DNA of 64,000 nucleotides from Strigamia acuminata. Taxonomy: Eukaryota; Arthropoda; Chilopoda; Geophilomorpha; Linotaeniidae. Made by a program: the position numbers and the translations under genes. Within the stretch, counting starts at the first letter, position 1. The number at the start of each line of letters is the position of its first letter. The notes under the pieces are model-generated. The model had not been told where the DNA came from. It searched no databases and was given only the letters and a program-made list of their open reading frames with translations. The DNA lies in contig OX442323.1 in the NCBI GenBank assembly GCA_949358305.1, forward strand, positions 5,890,001 through 5,954,000, given 5' to 3'. Below, one piece after another: positions 11,557 through 25,368 of this stretch.

Positions 11557-12720
11557 ATGACAACGCCGCAGCTTGGACTAGAAGCATCGTCAACCACTTT
11601 ACTCACCCGAGCGGTTGAATTAGATACGAATAAACGGTATACGGAAGCTCTAGTGTGCTATCAAGAGGGATTAAATCAACTTCTCACGGTAATCAAAAGT
11701 GAGTATGGTGACTATTTTAATTGATTGTGCCAAACTTATTAATATATTTTTAAATACAAAGATATAAAAGATGCGGGTAAACAGTCCAAATTTCGAGTTA
11801 AAGCAACGGAATACATGGAAAGAGCCGAGAAGTTGAAGTGTCACATCGAACAAGAAAAACAGGGTTGAATTTATTAATTTTTAAATATAAATTTTATTAT
11901 TTTTATTTAATTTTATTGGTTATTTCAATTGTACACAGCTGGAAGATATCACGAAGAGCTTTTTATTGATGAAAACTCAACAAATCACAGTTACGACAGA
12001 GTATTTGGACGTTTTTTGGACGAATTCGTCGTTGCTGTTGAAATTGAAGACCCGTACATAAGAAATGTCCATCAGGTATAGCGCAAAAATGTGCAAAAAT
12101 GCTACATTTAGCCGCAAAAAGGCACGAAAAGCCACCTTTCTTGACGTAAAATGACGCCATCGTAAAAAATAAACAACTTTTAGACTTAAAAGTCTATTTT
12201 TTATGCGTCCAAATGCATTAAAAATGGTTTACAATATTTACAGATTTGTAATTTTGTAAGGTGTTGCGAATTATTGGTAAAACGGTGTAAGAAACTCGCG
12301 GAAGTGCATCTAATAACGACTGAAAGTGTAAGTTTGATGGTTTGTTTGATTTATTTGGCATTGTTTTACATTTTATTTCATTTTTTTTAAAGATGAATTC
12401 GTGCGATGGTGCGCGACCACATTTGGAGAAATTGAAAGCGAGTTTATTGTCCCGAAATATCAAGTTGGAAATTTCGTATTCTACTTCACTGCATGATCGT
12501 GAAATCAGGTTTTAATAGGAGTCTAATGCAGTTTAAAGTGTTGTTCATTTTATTTTTTATTAAAAGGTTGGATAACGGATGGGTAATCAAAATAGGACGC
12601 GGTTTGGATTACTTCAAACCGGCTGAGAAATTCTCGATTGGTTATTTTGACTTTGATTTCCGACCGTGTTTGGAAACGACTGTTAATATATTTCATCGGA
12701 AATTTACGAAAACATTGTAA
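11557..12720 (+). CDS. MITD1: MIT domain-containing protein 1
   Basis: The start ATG 11557 gives [20 protein letters not shown]. An N-terminal MIT three-helix domain follows ([37 protein letters not shown]). The C-terminal PLD-like domain contains [57 protein letters not shown] and [20 protein letters not shown], ending FHRKFTKTL at TAA 12718-12720. In other animals MITD1 binds ESCRT-III tails and acts in abscission at cytokinesis. Exons are joined by short GT-AG introns. A polyadenylation signal (aataaa) occurs near 12766. Exons 1-3 and the promoter are duplicated in inverted orientation at 53857-55324. Confidence 0.93.
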
Positions 12721-12879
12721 AAAAAAGAATTGAGATCATTTTAAAATATTTCTATCGTGGAGACTAATAAATTTTTGTTTGATTATTGATTTATTTTCTT
12801 TATTTCACAACTTAAAAACAAGTCGTTTAAAACTTTTGCCATTTCCCGATAGATGTCACTAGGGTATGTAATAGCAAAC

Positions 12880-13844
12880 ATGGCTTCCACTAGTGGAGTA
12901 AGTAGCAAAATAAATATACAATTTGACAAGATAAAAGGTTTAAGCAATATCCTAAATTATATTGTCGTTGAAATAGTTGAAACGACTCCTCGTGTTTCGT
13001 TTACTAATATATTTTCCCGTAGAACGTCGAGGATCATCGCAGGAAATGGGATCGAGACGAGTACGAACGATTAGCCAACGAAAGAATTCAAGCAGAATTC
13101 GATGCCATAGAACAAGGCAAATCAAATTTGCCCGCTATCAAGAGAGAATTCCTTAAACAGCGAGATTACAAAGTAAAAAAAATATATATATCCATTTTAA
13201 TTTACCTGAAACTAATTAAATTTAATTTTAGGTCGATCTTGAATCGAAATTAGGAAAGTCGTTAGTAATCACAAAAACAACACCGCAGTCGCAAAGCGGA
13301 GGGTAAATGAAGAAAATTTGCTCCAAAAATCAACAAAAATAATTATTTTTTTGTTTCTAGATATTACTGCAATGTATGCGACTGTGTCGTTAAAGATTCG
13401 ATCAATTTTCTCGACCATATCAATGGCAAAAAACGTAAATTTTTAAATTTTTTAGATTTAATTTGTAAATTAATTGTTTATTTTTATTTTTAGACCAAAG
13501 GAATCTCGGTATGTCGATGCGGATTGAACGTTCTTCTTTGGACCAAGTGAAGAAACGATTCGAAGTTATCAAGAAGAAACAAGAAGAGAAATCGGCGGAA
13601 TACAATTTCGATCAGAGAATGCAAGAATTAAGAGAGGAGGTTGAGATTTGTACATTTTTCAACGATTGGTTTAATTACTAACAACATTTTTCAAACCCAG
13701 GAAGAGAAAGTGAAGGAATACAGACGCGAGAAACGAAAAGAACGGAAACGGAAAGCGGCAGAAGCTTTGGAAGAATTTAACGAGGTCGATCCAGAAATGG
13801 CCGCGGTCATGGGATTTGAGGGATTCGGCTCGGCGAAACGTTGA
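12880..13844 (+). CDS. ZMAT2: Zinc finger matrin-type protein 2 (Snu23)
   Basis: The start ATG 12880 gives MASTSG, spliced after gtaagt to [20 protein letters not shown]. The sequence is close to human ZMAT2 over its full length. Matches include [19 protein letters not shown], a U1-type C2H2 finger [20 protein letters not shown] with [14 protein letters not shown], a basic coiled segment [18 protein letters not shown], and the C-terminus [16 protein letters not shown] (stop 13842-13844). ZMAT2/Snu23 is a component of the spliceosomal B complex near the 5' splice site. An upstream in-frame ATG at 12853 exists but is separated from MASTSG by non-conserved residues, so the inner start is preferred. 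The gap to MITD1 is only 159 bp. Confidence 0.95.
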
Positions 13845-14195
13845 AAGATCGGTGTAAATTTGTATATTTTGTCAACAATCCATCATTTAAGAATACCAAG
13901 TGAACATTTTTGTTTTTGCTGGTTTTGTTCCTTAACTTTTGAACGAATTAAGACTCGAGCAAGCAAACAAAACAAAAAAAATAATTAATAATTTATGAAT
14001 TAAATATATAGCGAACTCCTTTTATACGAGAATTACTGTAAAACAAGATAATATCCGAAATAAATTGGGAATTTAACAGTTTGATATTTATTTCCGAAAC
14101 AATTGCATTTGCAATGGCAAAAAAACGTTCGTTGGAACAATATCGAGGCTTGAAGCATTCTTTGTTTTGTTTTGACGAGTTGCAGTGCATTTAAC
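13845..14195. other. Short intergenic region ZMAT2/MBOAT7-1
   Basis: This 351-bp AT-rich spacer must contain the ZMAT2 3'UTR and the promoter of the first MBOAT7 gene. I see no further gene, repeat or clear core promoter element in it. Confidence 0.5.
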
Positions 14196-16010
14196 ATGGA
14201 TGTGGATGACATCGTCTATTTTGGTATTCTGATTTTGACCGTTGTAATTGGCCCGTACATACGAGAAATCAAGAATGTTGAAACCAAGCAGTTGGTTTCT
14301 ACTTTTATTGGTCTGTGTATTACATTTGTTGTTTCTGGGACACATTTTTATCACCCTTTTCTGGTTACATTGGTGAACGGTGTGATTTTACTGGTGTTTA
14401 ACAAAAGGTAAACGTAAAATAGTCGAATGTTTGCGTCGTTTTTCTCATGTTTTATTCCATTCCAGACACTGCTATGTCTATAGTTTTGCGTTTTCGTTCG
14501 TGTATTTGGCATTTTCTCGCTCGATGCATTTGATCGGATTCGCATCGGAACCGATCCCGCAACAGTTGCTCGCGATTCAAATGATGCACGTTTTGAAGGT
14601 TGATTGATTCCTTTGATGAGTTGATTGATTAATTTATTGTAAAATGGTTGCAGATGGTTGGATTGGCTTTCGAAGTTCGCGATTCGCACACGAAAACGAT
14701 TGGAAAAACTAAAATGAGCGAACTGGAATTTATTTGCTGCAAAGTTGATCCGACTTTCATGGATGTGTTTCATTATTCTTTTTGCTATATTGGTTTGATT
14801 ACCGGTGAGATTTGATGGTTTTTGTTTAAAATTTTTGTAATTTGATTATTTGTTGGTTATCGGACAGGACCTTATTTCACTTTTAAAACGTATATGGATT
14901 GGCTTCACATGCCCTTTTCGAAACTGGCGTTTAAATTTGGTAAAATTAAAAACGAAAAGCTGAAAATTGTTATCGTGTTCGTCGTAATGCAGTTATTGCT
15001 CGGTCATTTTTACCCACTCACGGCAAGATTTTATTCATTTTTAATTTATTATTTTATAATAATACGGGTATGTTTTTAAATTGATTTTTTTTTGTTGTTA
15101 ATTTTTTTTTCAGTACGCGAAACCCGATTCTGAGTTATTTTCTTCGTCTTTTGTATACCGCTGGTGGTACATGAACCCGATTTTTGTCAACTTCCGACTA
15201 CGACTCTACATAGCCTTCTTGATGGCTGAATGCAGCTGCATGTCTTCTGGATTTGGGATTTATCCGGAATCAACTAAACCAAAAGCGGGCAAAGGCCCTA
15301 CGGATTACCAAAGTCTAACCGAAAAGTAATGCCAAAACCACCACTAATCTGTCTACTTAACTAACTATTTTTTTTTTTAAATTCATAGTAAAAATAGGGA
15401 TTTACAAGAATTATCATCCGAAAAGTATTCGTATGAGACGATCAACAACAGTCACATATTTCGAGTCGAATTTGGAGCCACAATCCGCGAAACCGTCAAA
15501 TATTGGAACATGTCGGTGCAATATTGGTTCGCCGTTTATGTTTACAAGCGAGTCGGCAGTTGCAGGTAAAATATTTAACTTCCTTGATTGCATTTTTTTA
15601 AAACTAAAATTTGCCTTCATTAAAGGTCTATATTGACTTTATTGGCCAGTGCGTTTTGGCACGGAGTGTATCCGGGCTATTATTTGTGCTTTTTAACCAT
15701 TCCTTTCGCTATGAATGCGGAAAGTTGGATGATCCAAGCTTTGCCGATCGCGTACACGGTGAAAGGGAATTTGATGAACAGGTGGATATGTTGTCTGTTT
15801 AAAACGCAGATGATGGCGTATTTGGGGATGGGTTTTTTTTTACTGAAAGTCGAGGACGTGTATTATTATTGGAAATCGCTTTATTTCTCCGGCCATATTG
15901 CGCTTGTGACGGTTTATTTGTTAGCCAGATTTATTTGCATGCAAAAAGAAAGCGCGAAGAATCTACTCGCGGACGATGTTAAAATAGAGGAGAAATTGAA
16001 GGATAAATGA
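14196..16010 (+). CDS. MBOAT7: Lysophospholipid acyltransferase 7-like, copy 1 (MBOAT)
   Basis: This is a multi-pass membrane-bound O-acyltransferase. The start ATG 14196 gives MDVDDIVYFGILILTVVIGP and the stop is TGA 16008-16010. Family hallmarks are GPYFTFKTYMDWLHMPFSKL, ECSCMSSGFGIYPESTKP, KGPTDYQSL, the predicted catalytic Asn in KYWNMSVQYWFAVYVYKR and the catalytic His in ASAFWHGVYPGYY. MBOAT7 family enzymes transfer arachidonoyl chains to lysophosphatidylinositol in internal membranes. Predicted hydrophobic helices occur throughout, and the C-terminus is charged (VKIEEKLKDK). A second, diverged gene of the same family follows 241 bp downstream on the same strand. A poly(A) signal lies near 16052. 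Confidence 0.92.
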
Positions 16011-16126
16011 AAATTTGTATTTAATTCTTTCATTTCCAGCATGTTTTTGTTTAATAAATCAAATTTATATCTTTGTTTTACATTCTTGTTTTGTTATCGA
16101 TGTTTATACAAATTTGTAGTTTTCGA

Positions 16127-16140
16127 CGCTAGATGGAGGT
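16127..16140 (+). promoter_or_regulatory. AGATGG-type motif upstream of MBOAT7 copy 2
   Basis: The sequence cgctagatggaggt lies about 110 bp before the start codon of the second MBOAT7 gene. Related words (gatagatgtcac, cgccatcta, ccatctggcggc) occur next to other gene starts in this window. The form resembles arthropod CTCF or promoter motifs, but binding is not shown. Confidence 0.35.
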
Positions 16141-16251
16141 GTCGCATCTCTTGGTGGTGAAAATGATGGTTAGCATGGTTAGCATCATTTTCGTCTCGTT
16201 TGCCACAATATACCGTAAATAATTCTCGTCGCAGGCTTGGGTATTTTAAAA

Positions 16252-19101
16252 ATGAATTGGGATGACATAATTTACATACTTTTATTGTGTTTGATCATCA
16301 TTGCCGGGCCGTTTTTGAGGAAGATTAGAGACAAATGCTCAAAACAAATTATTTCGACCTTAATTGGATTATCACTAGTCGTCATTGTATCGGGTGTTCA
16401 TTCAATTCATCCAGTTCTGGTCACATTAATCAACAGTGCAATAGTGACGCACTTTAAGAAGTACGTTGTGTATATTTCTTGGTACAATCGATAAACGATA
16501 TTAATAATTTATTTGTATTTCTTTTTCCAGAAAATGTCACATCATCAGTTTTGCATTTTGTTTTTTATATTTGGCTATTTTTCGGCTGGTGAATGTGATG
16601 GGGATCATTAAGGAGCCGTATCAACATTTAAATGCCATACAGATGCTACATACTTTAAAGGCATGATTGCGATAATACGGGATTAAGCTTAGTTTGTTTG
16701 CATGCTGCATTTAACTGCCTTGGAAAGTGTCTCGTGTTTGGGTCATTTCTAGGGCAACGTGCAAGTTAAATTGATTTGAGGCATAAATTAGAATTTATAA
16801 CAAGAAAAATTGAATTTCTTGTGTACAAAATTGAATTTCTTGGGTGAAAATTGTATGGTTGTGGTACAAAATGGAGGTTTTTTGGTACAAAATTGAATGT
16901 TTTTAGTGAAAAATTGAATGTGTTCAGTACAAAATTGAATGTTTTCGGTACAAAATTAAGTGTTCAAATTGAATTTCCTAAGTGGTAATTCATTTCTTGG
17001 GGTAAAAATTTAATTTCTGGGGTAAAAATTCAATTTCTGGGGTAAAAATTCAATTTCTGGGGTAAAAATTCAATTTCTGGGGTAAAAATTCAATTTCTGA
17101 GGTAAAAATTCAATTTCTGAAAAAAAAAAATCAATTTTTACAATTTTAAACGTATTCAATTAGTATTATAAAAGCAGGAAATTTTGTCACCACACATGGC
17201 GTTACTATATTTCTGATTTGTTCTCAACAGATGGTAGGAATCGCTTTTGAAATGCACGACACGCATGCCAAACGTGAGAAGGAAGGTCACACACTCCAAT
17301 ACAAATGTGTTGAAATAAAAGCCACGTTTATGGACATCGTACATTACGCTTTTTGTCATATCGGTTTACTAACTGGTAAAACACTTTGATAAATCAAATT
17401 TAAAAAAAAAAACAAAAAAAATCAGTAATCTCTGAAATCCAACCCAATTTTGAGATTACACAACGCATTTTCGTTGATTTTATCAAGAATGAAAATATAT
17501 TTTCAGAAATAAATTCTTTCCAGGTCCGTACTTTACGTTTCGCACGTATTCCGATTGGCTGAACAAACCGTACTCGCGATGCGCCAACACAACCCCGATG
17601 ATGTTGCGACGGATCCGGGTCGTACCCGTTTACATAGCCGCGCTGTTCATCGGGATCCATTTTTTCCCCCTAGATGTAACTAATTTGCTTTCGGTCTGAT
17701 GGTTTCGGTTAATTTTATTTTCTCTTTCTCTTCCAGTACGCGCGATCAGAAATTTATTCGCGCTCGGCTTTGTACAGATGGTTTTACCAAATTCCGCTTT
17801 TTTTCAATTTCCGCATGCGACTATTCATTGCTTTTGTATTGTCGGAATGCTGCTGCATTGCTAATGGCTTGGGCATCTATCCATCTGCCACTAAACCAAA
17901 CGTAGGCCAAGGACCGACTGATTATCAAGCTTTATTAAAAATGTTAACAGTTTTATTGATTTGTTTTTAAATGTCGAGTTTCAATTGGTGGATTGTGCGT
18001 TTCAGGGACACCGAAGATGAGGAATCGTTGAAAAAAGAAGAGTATTCGTTCGAAACTATTCACAATATTGATGAATACGGAGCGGAAACGAGAACGACCG
18101 TGAGAGATGCGATGAGGACGTGGAACAAGACGGTGCAGTATTGGTTGGCGATGTTTGTCTACAAGCGGGTTAAAGTTTTTAGGTTTGTATTTGTTTTAGT
18201 GATGTAACAAATTGAGTTTACCATATTACGTGTAAAAATGAACGAATTTAAATTGGCTACACAGTAAATTTGGTAAAAAATCGTCGTAATTACGTTACAA
18301 TTTGCACTAATACGACACAATCCGTAAAAATTAGGTCATAATTTGCATAAATACGGCATAATTCGTGATAATTACCTAAAAATTTGCATAAATTCGGCAT
18401 AATCCATGGTAATTACGTTATAATTTGCATGAATTCGGCATAATCCGTGGTAATTACGTTATAATTTGCTTAAACAAGGCACAATCAGTCATTTTTACGT
18501 TATAATTTGCTTAAACAAGGCACAATTCGTCATTTTTACGTTACAATATTCACGTATACTGCACAATCCGTCATAATTACGGCAGAATTTGCTTAAATAC
18601 GGGAAAATTTGTCGTAATTCCGTTATAATTTGCATAAATACGGCATAGGTAGTCGTGATTATGGCGTAATTCGTGATAGTTAACGATAACGAATAAATAC
18701 ATTAAAATTACGTTGTAATAACAGGAAATGATGTATTTTCTAGGGTCCCTCTAACCATGTTGACGAGTGCATTCTGGCACGGCATCTACAGCGGTTACTA
18801 CCTGGGGTTGTTGACGGTTCCGTTTGTTTTCGTGGCCGAAGGTTTGATGGAATCAGCAGTTCGGAAGCATTTGAATTCCGCCGGCCAATCCACATACGAC
18901 GTATTTTCGTGGATTTTTAAAACGAATATGTACGGGTACATGGGAATGGGCTTTTTCCTAGTCAATTCGGGCGACACGCTCGAGTACTGGAAATCCATGT
19001 ATTTTTTCGGTCACTTTTTGATACTTTTCTTTTACGTTTTGGCCCGCTCGATCTCGTTCGCGAGGAAATCATTGAACAAAGTTGACAAGAAGCAAATGTA
19101 A
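16252..19101 (+). CDS. MBOAT7: Lysophospholipid acyltransferase 7-like, copy 2 (MBOAT)
   Basis: This tandem paralogue of 14196-16010 keeps the same architecture. The start ATG 16252 gives MNWDDIIYILLLCLIIIAGP. Conserved blocks are GPYFTFRTYSDWLNKPYSR, ECCCIANGLGIYPSATKPNV, GQGPTDYQAL, MRTWNKTVQYWLAMFVYKR (catalytic Asn) and TSAFWHGIYSGYYLG (catalytic His). The stop is TAA 19099-19101. Both catalytic residues are present, so it is probably active. The two proteins differ at most non-core positions, so the duplication is old. Copy 2 is longer at the DNA level because two introns carry repeat arrays (16800-17120 and 18240-18720). Its 3' end lies 68 bp from the convergent HAP40 stop. The start at 16252 is chosen because it aligns with MDVDD of copy 1. 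Confidence 0.92.
16800..17120 (+). repeat. About 20-bp minisatellite in MBOAT7 copy 2 intron
   Basis: Tandem copies of a unit close to ggtaaaaattcaatttctgg are cleanest at 17000-17110. They degrade upstream into ggtacaaaattgaatgttt variants. The array is intronic, between the exon ending LNAIQMLHTLK and the exon beginning MVGIAFEMHDTH. Confidence 0.85.
18240..18720 (+). repeat. Irregular tandem repeat in MBOAT7 copy 2 intron
   Basis: Roughly ten diverged copies of a unit of about 40 bp are present. The words ttacgttataatttgcat, aaatacggcataat and ccgtcgtaatt recur in it. The unit carries many TAC/GTA and AAATT self-complementary words. It lies between the exon ending YKRVKVFR and the exon starting VPLTMLTSAFWHG. 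Confidence 0.8.
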
Positions 19102-19169
19102 TTAAGTAATTAATTTAATGACGTGCTCGTACAATTTTTCGATGTATTTCTCAGTTTTTAACGACACAT

Positions 19170-20894
19170 TTAGACAGATTTTCTATTTATTTGACGCACC
19201 ACTTTTTCCAGCAAATCGTTTTGTTCGACAGATAGTAACGCCCTAAATAGACCAAAAAATCATTTAATTATGTGGATATTTACTCGTGTAGATACAATTG
19301 TCTTACCATAAATCGATCTGCAGACATTTTAACACCTCCAAATCGAGAGATTGACATGCCATCTGTGAATTAATTATAATTTAATTAAATAAATTCATTA
19401 ATTTTAAAGATCGAATTTTTTTTTTCCTTAATTTTTCTTTAAATTAATTACCACAACTGACTGAAACAGCAGGAAGCAATCTTCACTCAGATAATTAACT
19501 GAAAACGAGTTGAAATTTGTTTTTAAATTGAAATACGGTATTAAATTTTTTTAAATTCGATTTACCGGCGGTTTCGGATTCCGTCGACTCCCAGGCGTAT
19601 TTTTCCAACAACTGCGCATGTTCCGTGCGCAGTTTTTGGGGATTTGGTTGGAGTAGGAGGAGTAAAAGTACTCGCATTATTTCGCACTTGGCGAGAATGT
19701 CTTGGAAAGCACCGCCGGGTTTACCGAGTGGACCGACTCCTTTCTCTTCGACTATCATCATCATTTCGGTGTATAAGTTGAGAGCGCCGTCGTAGTCGCC
19801 GATCTGGACTTTGCAAATTGCCACTAAATCTAAGGCGTTTAAGTAATCGAGTGGACTCTAGGTAGATTTGTGATTTGTTAGGGAGTTTGTGTCGATTTTT
19901 TGTTGCGGTGGGTGCAAGATTATACCTGGCTTTGTAAATCAGCTGCTCGTTGGTAGTAAGGAATGGCTTCCAATGATTTGCCAAAGTTTTTAATTAAATC
20001 TCCCAATTCCAAACACAGGGACGCTGCTAGGCCGTAGTGTTTTTGTTCTATGTGGATTCTGGTAAAGACAGGAATAGAATTTATGGTGTTTTTCAAGGTT
20101 TTCAAACTATTTTCTACTATTTTCAACTATTTTTCAGTTTTTCTCAAATGTTTTCAACTATTTTTAACTCTCTCTCAACTATTTTCAAGTATTTTCAACA
20201 ATTTTCAATTATTTTTCAACAATTTTCGACAATTTGCAACAATTTGCAACAATTTTTTAACCATAGGGTTGCTAAATTTCTATTTTTGTAGTCCAGGGAA
20301 ACTATCTAGCTCAAAAAATCTAATATTATTTAATGAAAACTCCATTTTTGTGTTTATAGAATTCAATTTTAACCAAACAAGGAAAAACAAGTGTATTTTT
20401 TGCTTTTCTAACCGAACTGCATGGCTGTAGCAATTAATCGCGGCGTTTAGATGATCTTCCAAACTCGGACAGTTGAGATCGCGATTCTGTTTTTCCGCAT
20501 CTAGAAACAGTCGCGCTCCGTGTACCAGCGCTTGAGTTTCACCCGCAGGATTTCCCAATGTTTGCTCGCACCTAAACGAAAGCCAAAAAATTAAAAACAA
20601 CATTTCTCAATTCTCATACGCAAAACACCAACCACACCTTGCCAATGCCAGACAACAAAACCCAGCATATTGCGGACACTCTTGTCGCTGTAAATCTTTC
20701 GCTAGTTTACTAAATTGCTCGCAAGCCTCGGCCACATTCGGTTTACGCAGCAAACGTCTGAAAATAAACAAAAATTCACAAAAATAAATCAATATTTCTT
20801 CGTAAAAATCGCTAAATACGAAAACAAACTACTTTTTCAGCTTGTTCGATATATTTCTATACTGGGTTAAAATTTCAATCGCTGGTTCTGCCAT
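19170..20894 (-). CDS. F8A1: 40-kDa huntingtin-associated protein (HAP40/F8A)
   Basis: The minus-strand start ATG 20894 gives [20 protein letters not shown]. Next comes [20 protein letters not shown], then [17 protein letters not shown], a TPR-like helical series ([33 protein letters not shown]), the family signature [16 protein letters not shown] and [16 protein letters not shown]. The product ends [10 protein letters not shown] at the stop 19170-19172. HAP40 binds huntingtin as an obligate partner that stabilises it, with roles in endosome trafficking; this is family knowledge. The human protein is intronless, whereas this gene has several short introns, one with a repeat (20095-20270). The gene is divergent from ANKRD54 by 194 bp and convergent with MBOAT7 copy 2. 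Confidence 0.93.
20095..20270 (+). repeat. Short-unit tandem repeat in a HAP40 intron
   Basis: Many copies of words such as ttttcaactattttcaa and acaatttgcaacaatt form a degenerate array with a period of roughly 11-13 bp. It lies in the intron between the exons ending YSHAVR and starting IHIEQKHY (minus strand). Confidence 0.75.
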
Positions 20895-21088
20895 ATTCCA
20901 GCTTTTTTCCTCCCGATTTTCGGTGAATCAAATCCCAAGATGATTATCAACGGCTGATGGTGTCCATTTTGATTTATTTTCGTTCCGCCAGAGGGCTAAT
21001 TGTTGTCGCTGTCAAAATAACGTTCTGTGTGCGCTTGTTTACTGCCCAATTTCTGCATTTAAACTCAATTCGCCACCCTCCTAAATGA
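20895..21088. promoter_or_regulatory. Bidirectional HAP40/ANKRD54 promoter
   Basis: Only 194 bp separate the two divergent start codons. The interval includes ccgccagagggc (20985-20996), which fits the general CTCF-like CCGC..AGRGGGC consensus, and no TATA box. Just before the ANKRD54 start, an overlapping out-of-frame ATG at 21085 opens a five-codon uORF (ATG AAT GGC ATC GAT TGA), which could lower translation from the ATG at 21089. Confidence 0.6.
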
Positions 21089-23011
<1,923 letters not shown>

Positions 23012-25368
23012 TTTTATTTTTAAAAAAAAAAGAAAAAAGAAGAAAAAAATTTTTTTTGTTGAGATTTGAAAATGTTGTTGACTTTTATTTCATTTTAATT
23101 TTAATCTATTTACCAATTACCATATTGTTGATATCGATAGCAAATAACGTGATGAACTTAGATTTTAACGAGTAATTTGTTATATAACCGATATAGGTGT
23201 TGTTTTGACCATTTTTATGGTTTCCATTTCTCTTTATTTTTATTAATTTAATCTGTTTGAACCACTTGTAAATGTATTTTTTCCTTAAACATTAAAGATT
23301 TTAGTTTTTTTTTGTTTTAATACTAATCGTCTTATCAATCCCTCGCATTTGATTCACGTTATGATCGGTTAGTAGTGTCCGGTACGTTTGTAAACACACG
23401 ATTGCGCAAAAAGTTTAATTTGGATTTAATATTTGCGGTTAAAATGTACAAAATCCTAAATTAAAACACACATTTTGTTTGATCTATTTGAGAAAATTAC
23501 CGATAGGAAAGAAAAATCACCCATTTCGTGTAACAACGAGTGACCGATAAGCTATTAAATTACCAGGCGAAAGCAATGCGTCATGCAACGTCTTGTAGAA
23601 ATACCTGGATTTGGTTTGTACAGGTGGGCATTCTGTGGCAAGGTGGTGGCTCAATCACGCGACTCGCAACTCATTTTCTACACCTTCCGATTATCAAATC
23701 GGGGATACTTTAGTGCAAAATGAAGCTCGACGAGGTGACATTTTCGTCTATCGGTAAGTTTCGATCGTTTTTTTAAAAAAATTAATTGAATTTCTTCGCT
23801 CAGATTTGTTCATTTGACCACTCGACCCGGGCCAAGCCCAACTCCTTTCATTCACAAATTCTTTATAAAACCTCTTTGCACAGTAGTAAAATTGGGGAAA
23901 AAATCGCATTAAATCGTAATGGTGAAGTGGGGGGACACGGGAAGAGGGTAATAACTGATTAAGACGAGCTACGGCTGCAAGTTTTATTAGTGTTTACTTT
24001 CAAGTTGTTTGTTGATGACGTCTTAGCCACCTTGGCACTTAGTTTAAGCCTAATGACATAAGTGGAGTGGACATTCCACAGGTAGAAGCCTTTAGGGTTG
24101 TTCATTTCTTCGAGTTAGCTTTAAAATTTAAATGCTGCCAATTGAAAGGAAGTTTTTTGAGATGTTTTAGTTGTTTTTTTTAAATGACAAAATTGTGAAA
24201 TTGGATTTTTGTGCAGTAAATTCCCATTTATGGTCATTGGGATGTGTACTGGTCTCAAGTTCAATGTTGTTAGTTGAGCTAAGGAAAGGAAAGGAAAAAA
24301 TAGATTTGGTGTAATTAAATCTGATTGGTCATTTAAAAAGGTGGAAGCAAACTGGAAGAAATTTTTTTTTTTTTTTAATTTTTTTAATTTTTTGTTTTCA
24401 CAATTATAAAAATATAAAGAAAATGATTCTTTTGTATTTCCTGTCTCAAGTCCTTATTTCAGTTTCAACAGTCAATGAACCTCATGGGAAAAGAAAAGTC
24501 TGTACGTACTCACACTGTCAAATCATATTGACTACACTCATAAGAAATCAACACACGAAATCAAAATTTAAAAAAAAAAATTAAATTATATGATTAAAAA
24601 TTTAAAATTCAAAGGAATATCGAATTAGGATTTTTTTTCTTCCCTTTTTTGATTTTATCAATGATTTTATGATGTGTAAATTAGACTGTCAAAAACCTCT
24701 AATTGAAACAGAAATTGATAAAACGTTGGTTTTACTGCACGTCCACAACTCGTTCAGGCGTGATTATTTAGGCTTATCAATGAATGGCGAAAATAAATTT
24801 AAGAAAAGAAAAATGTAATTAAAAAAAAAATACAACAAAGTGTTCGGAAGTTATTAAAAAACGTGGAAAAAAATTCCCATCTGTAAAGTAGAACATCAGA
24901 TTTCCCTGCAAATAATCGTTACTGACAAGTCACTTGACTTAGTAAGTGTTTGTTCTCCTTCCTCTTTGCCTACATCTCATCCCAAACAATCTGAGAAGAA
25001 GGAGGAGTATTTTGACTGCTTTATTTCCTACGCAAACAAATATCCATTTACTTTTCTAATATTAAAACGCGAAAATAATTCATTCATCAAAAACGATGCA
25101 AAAATAGGCCTAATTACGCGAGATAACACTTATCAGTGTTAGAAATGCGTTTTTCAGCGTGTTTTTAACATAAGAAATTCATCTCACGGTTGCATGTTGC
25201 TGTTTATTAAATATAATTACGATTTTTTAATTTTTTTTTCCATTTTTTTTTGCAGAGGTAAAAACAAGGATGTGGCAAGGCAGATAAAAAGAATAAGTTT
25301 TAAGCTCCAAGGCCACTGAAAATCGGACTAAACTTTGCATTTCATCAACAGTTTAACTAAATATCAAG
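23012..25368. other. Intergenic region and myosin XV 5'UTR
   Basis: No protein gene is visible. A probable non-coding first exon of the myosin gene ends at about 23754 with the donor atcg/gtaagtt. A second 5'UTR segment starts after the acceptor tttttgcag at about 25257 and runs into the start codon at 25369. An ATG at 23720 opens only a short frame that stops in the next exon, so it is a candidate uORF. The remainder is AT-rich with poly-A/T runs. Confidence 0.45.

Noticed and set aside
20037-20430. Phe/Ser-rich plus-strand frames of 84-126 codons
   Set aside because: They arise from the short-unit repeat in a HAP40 intron.
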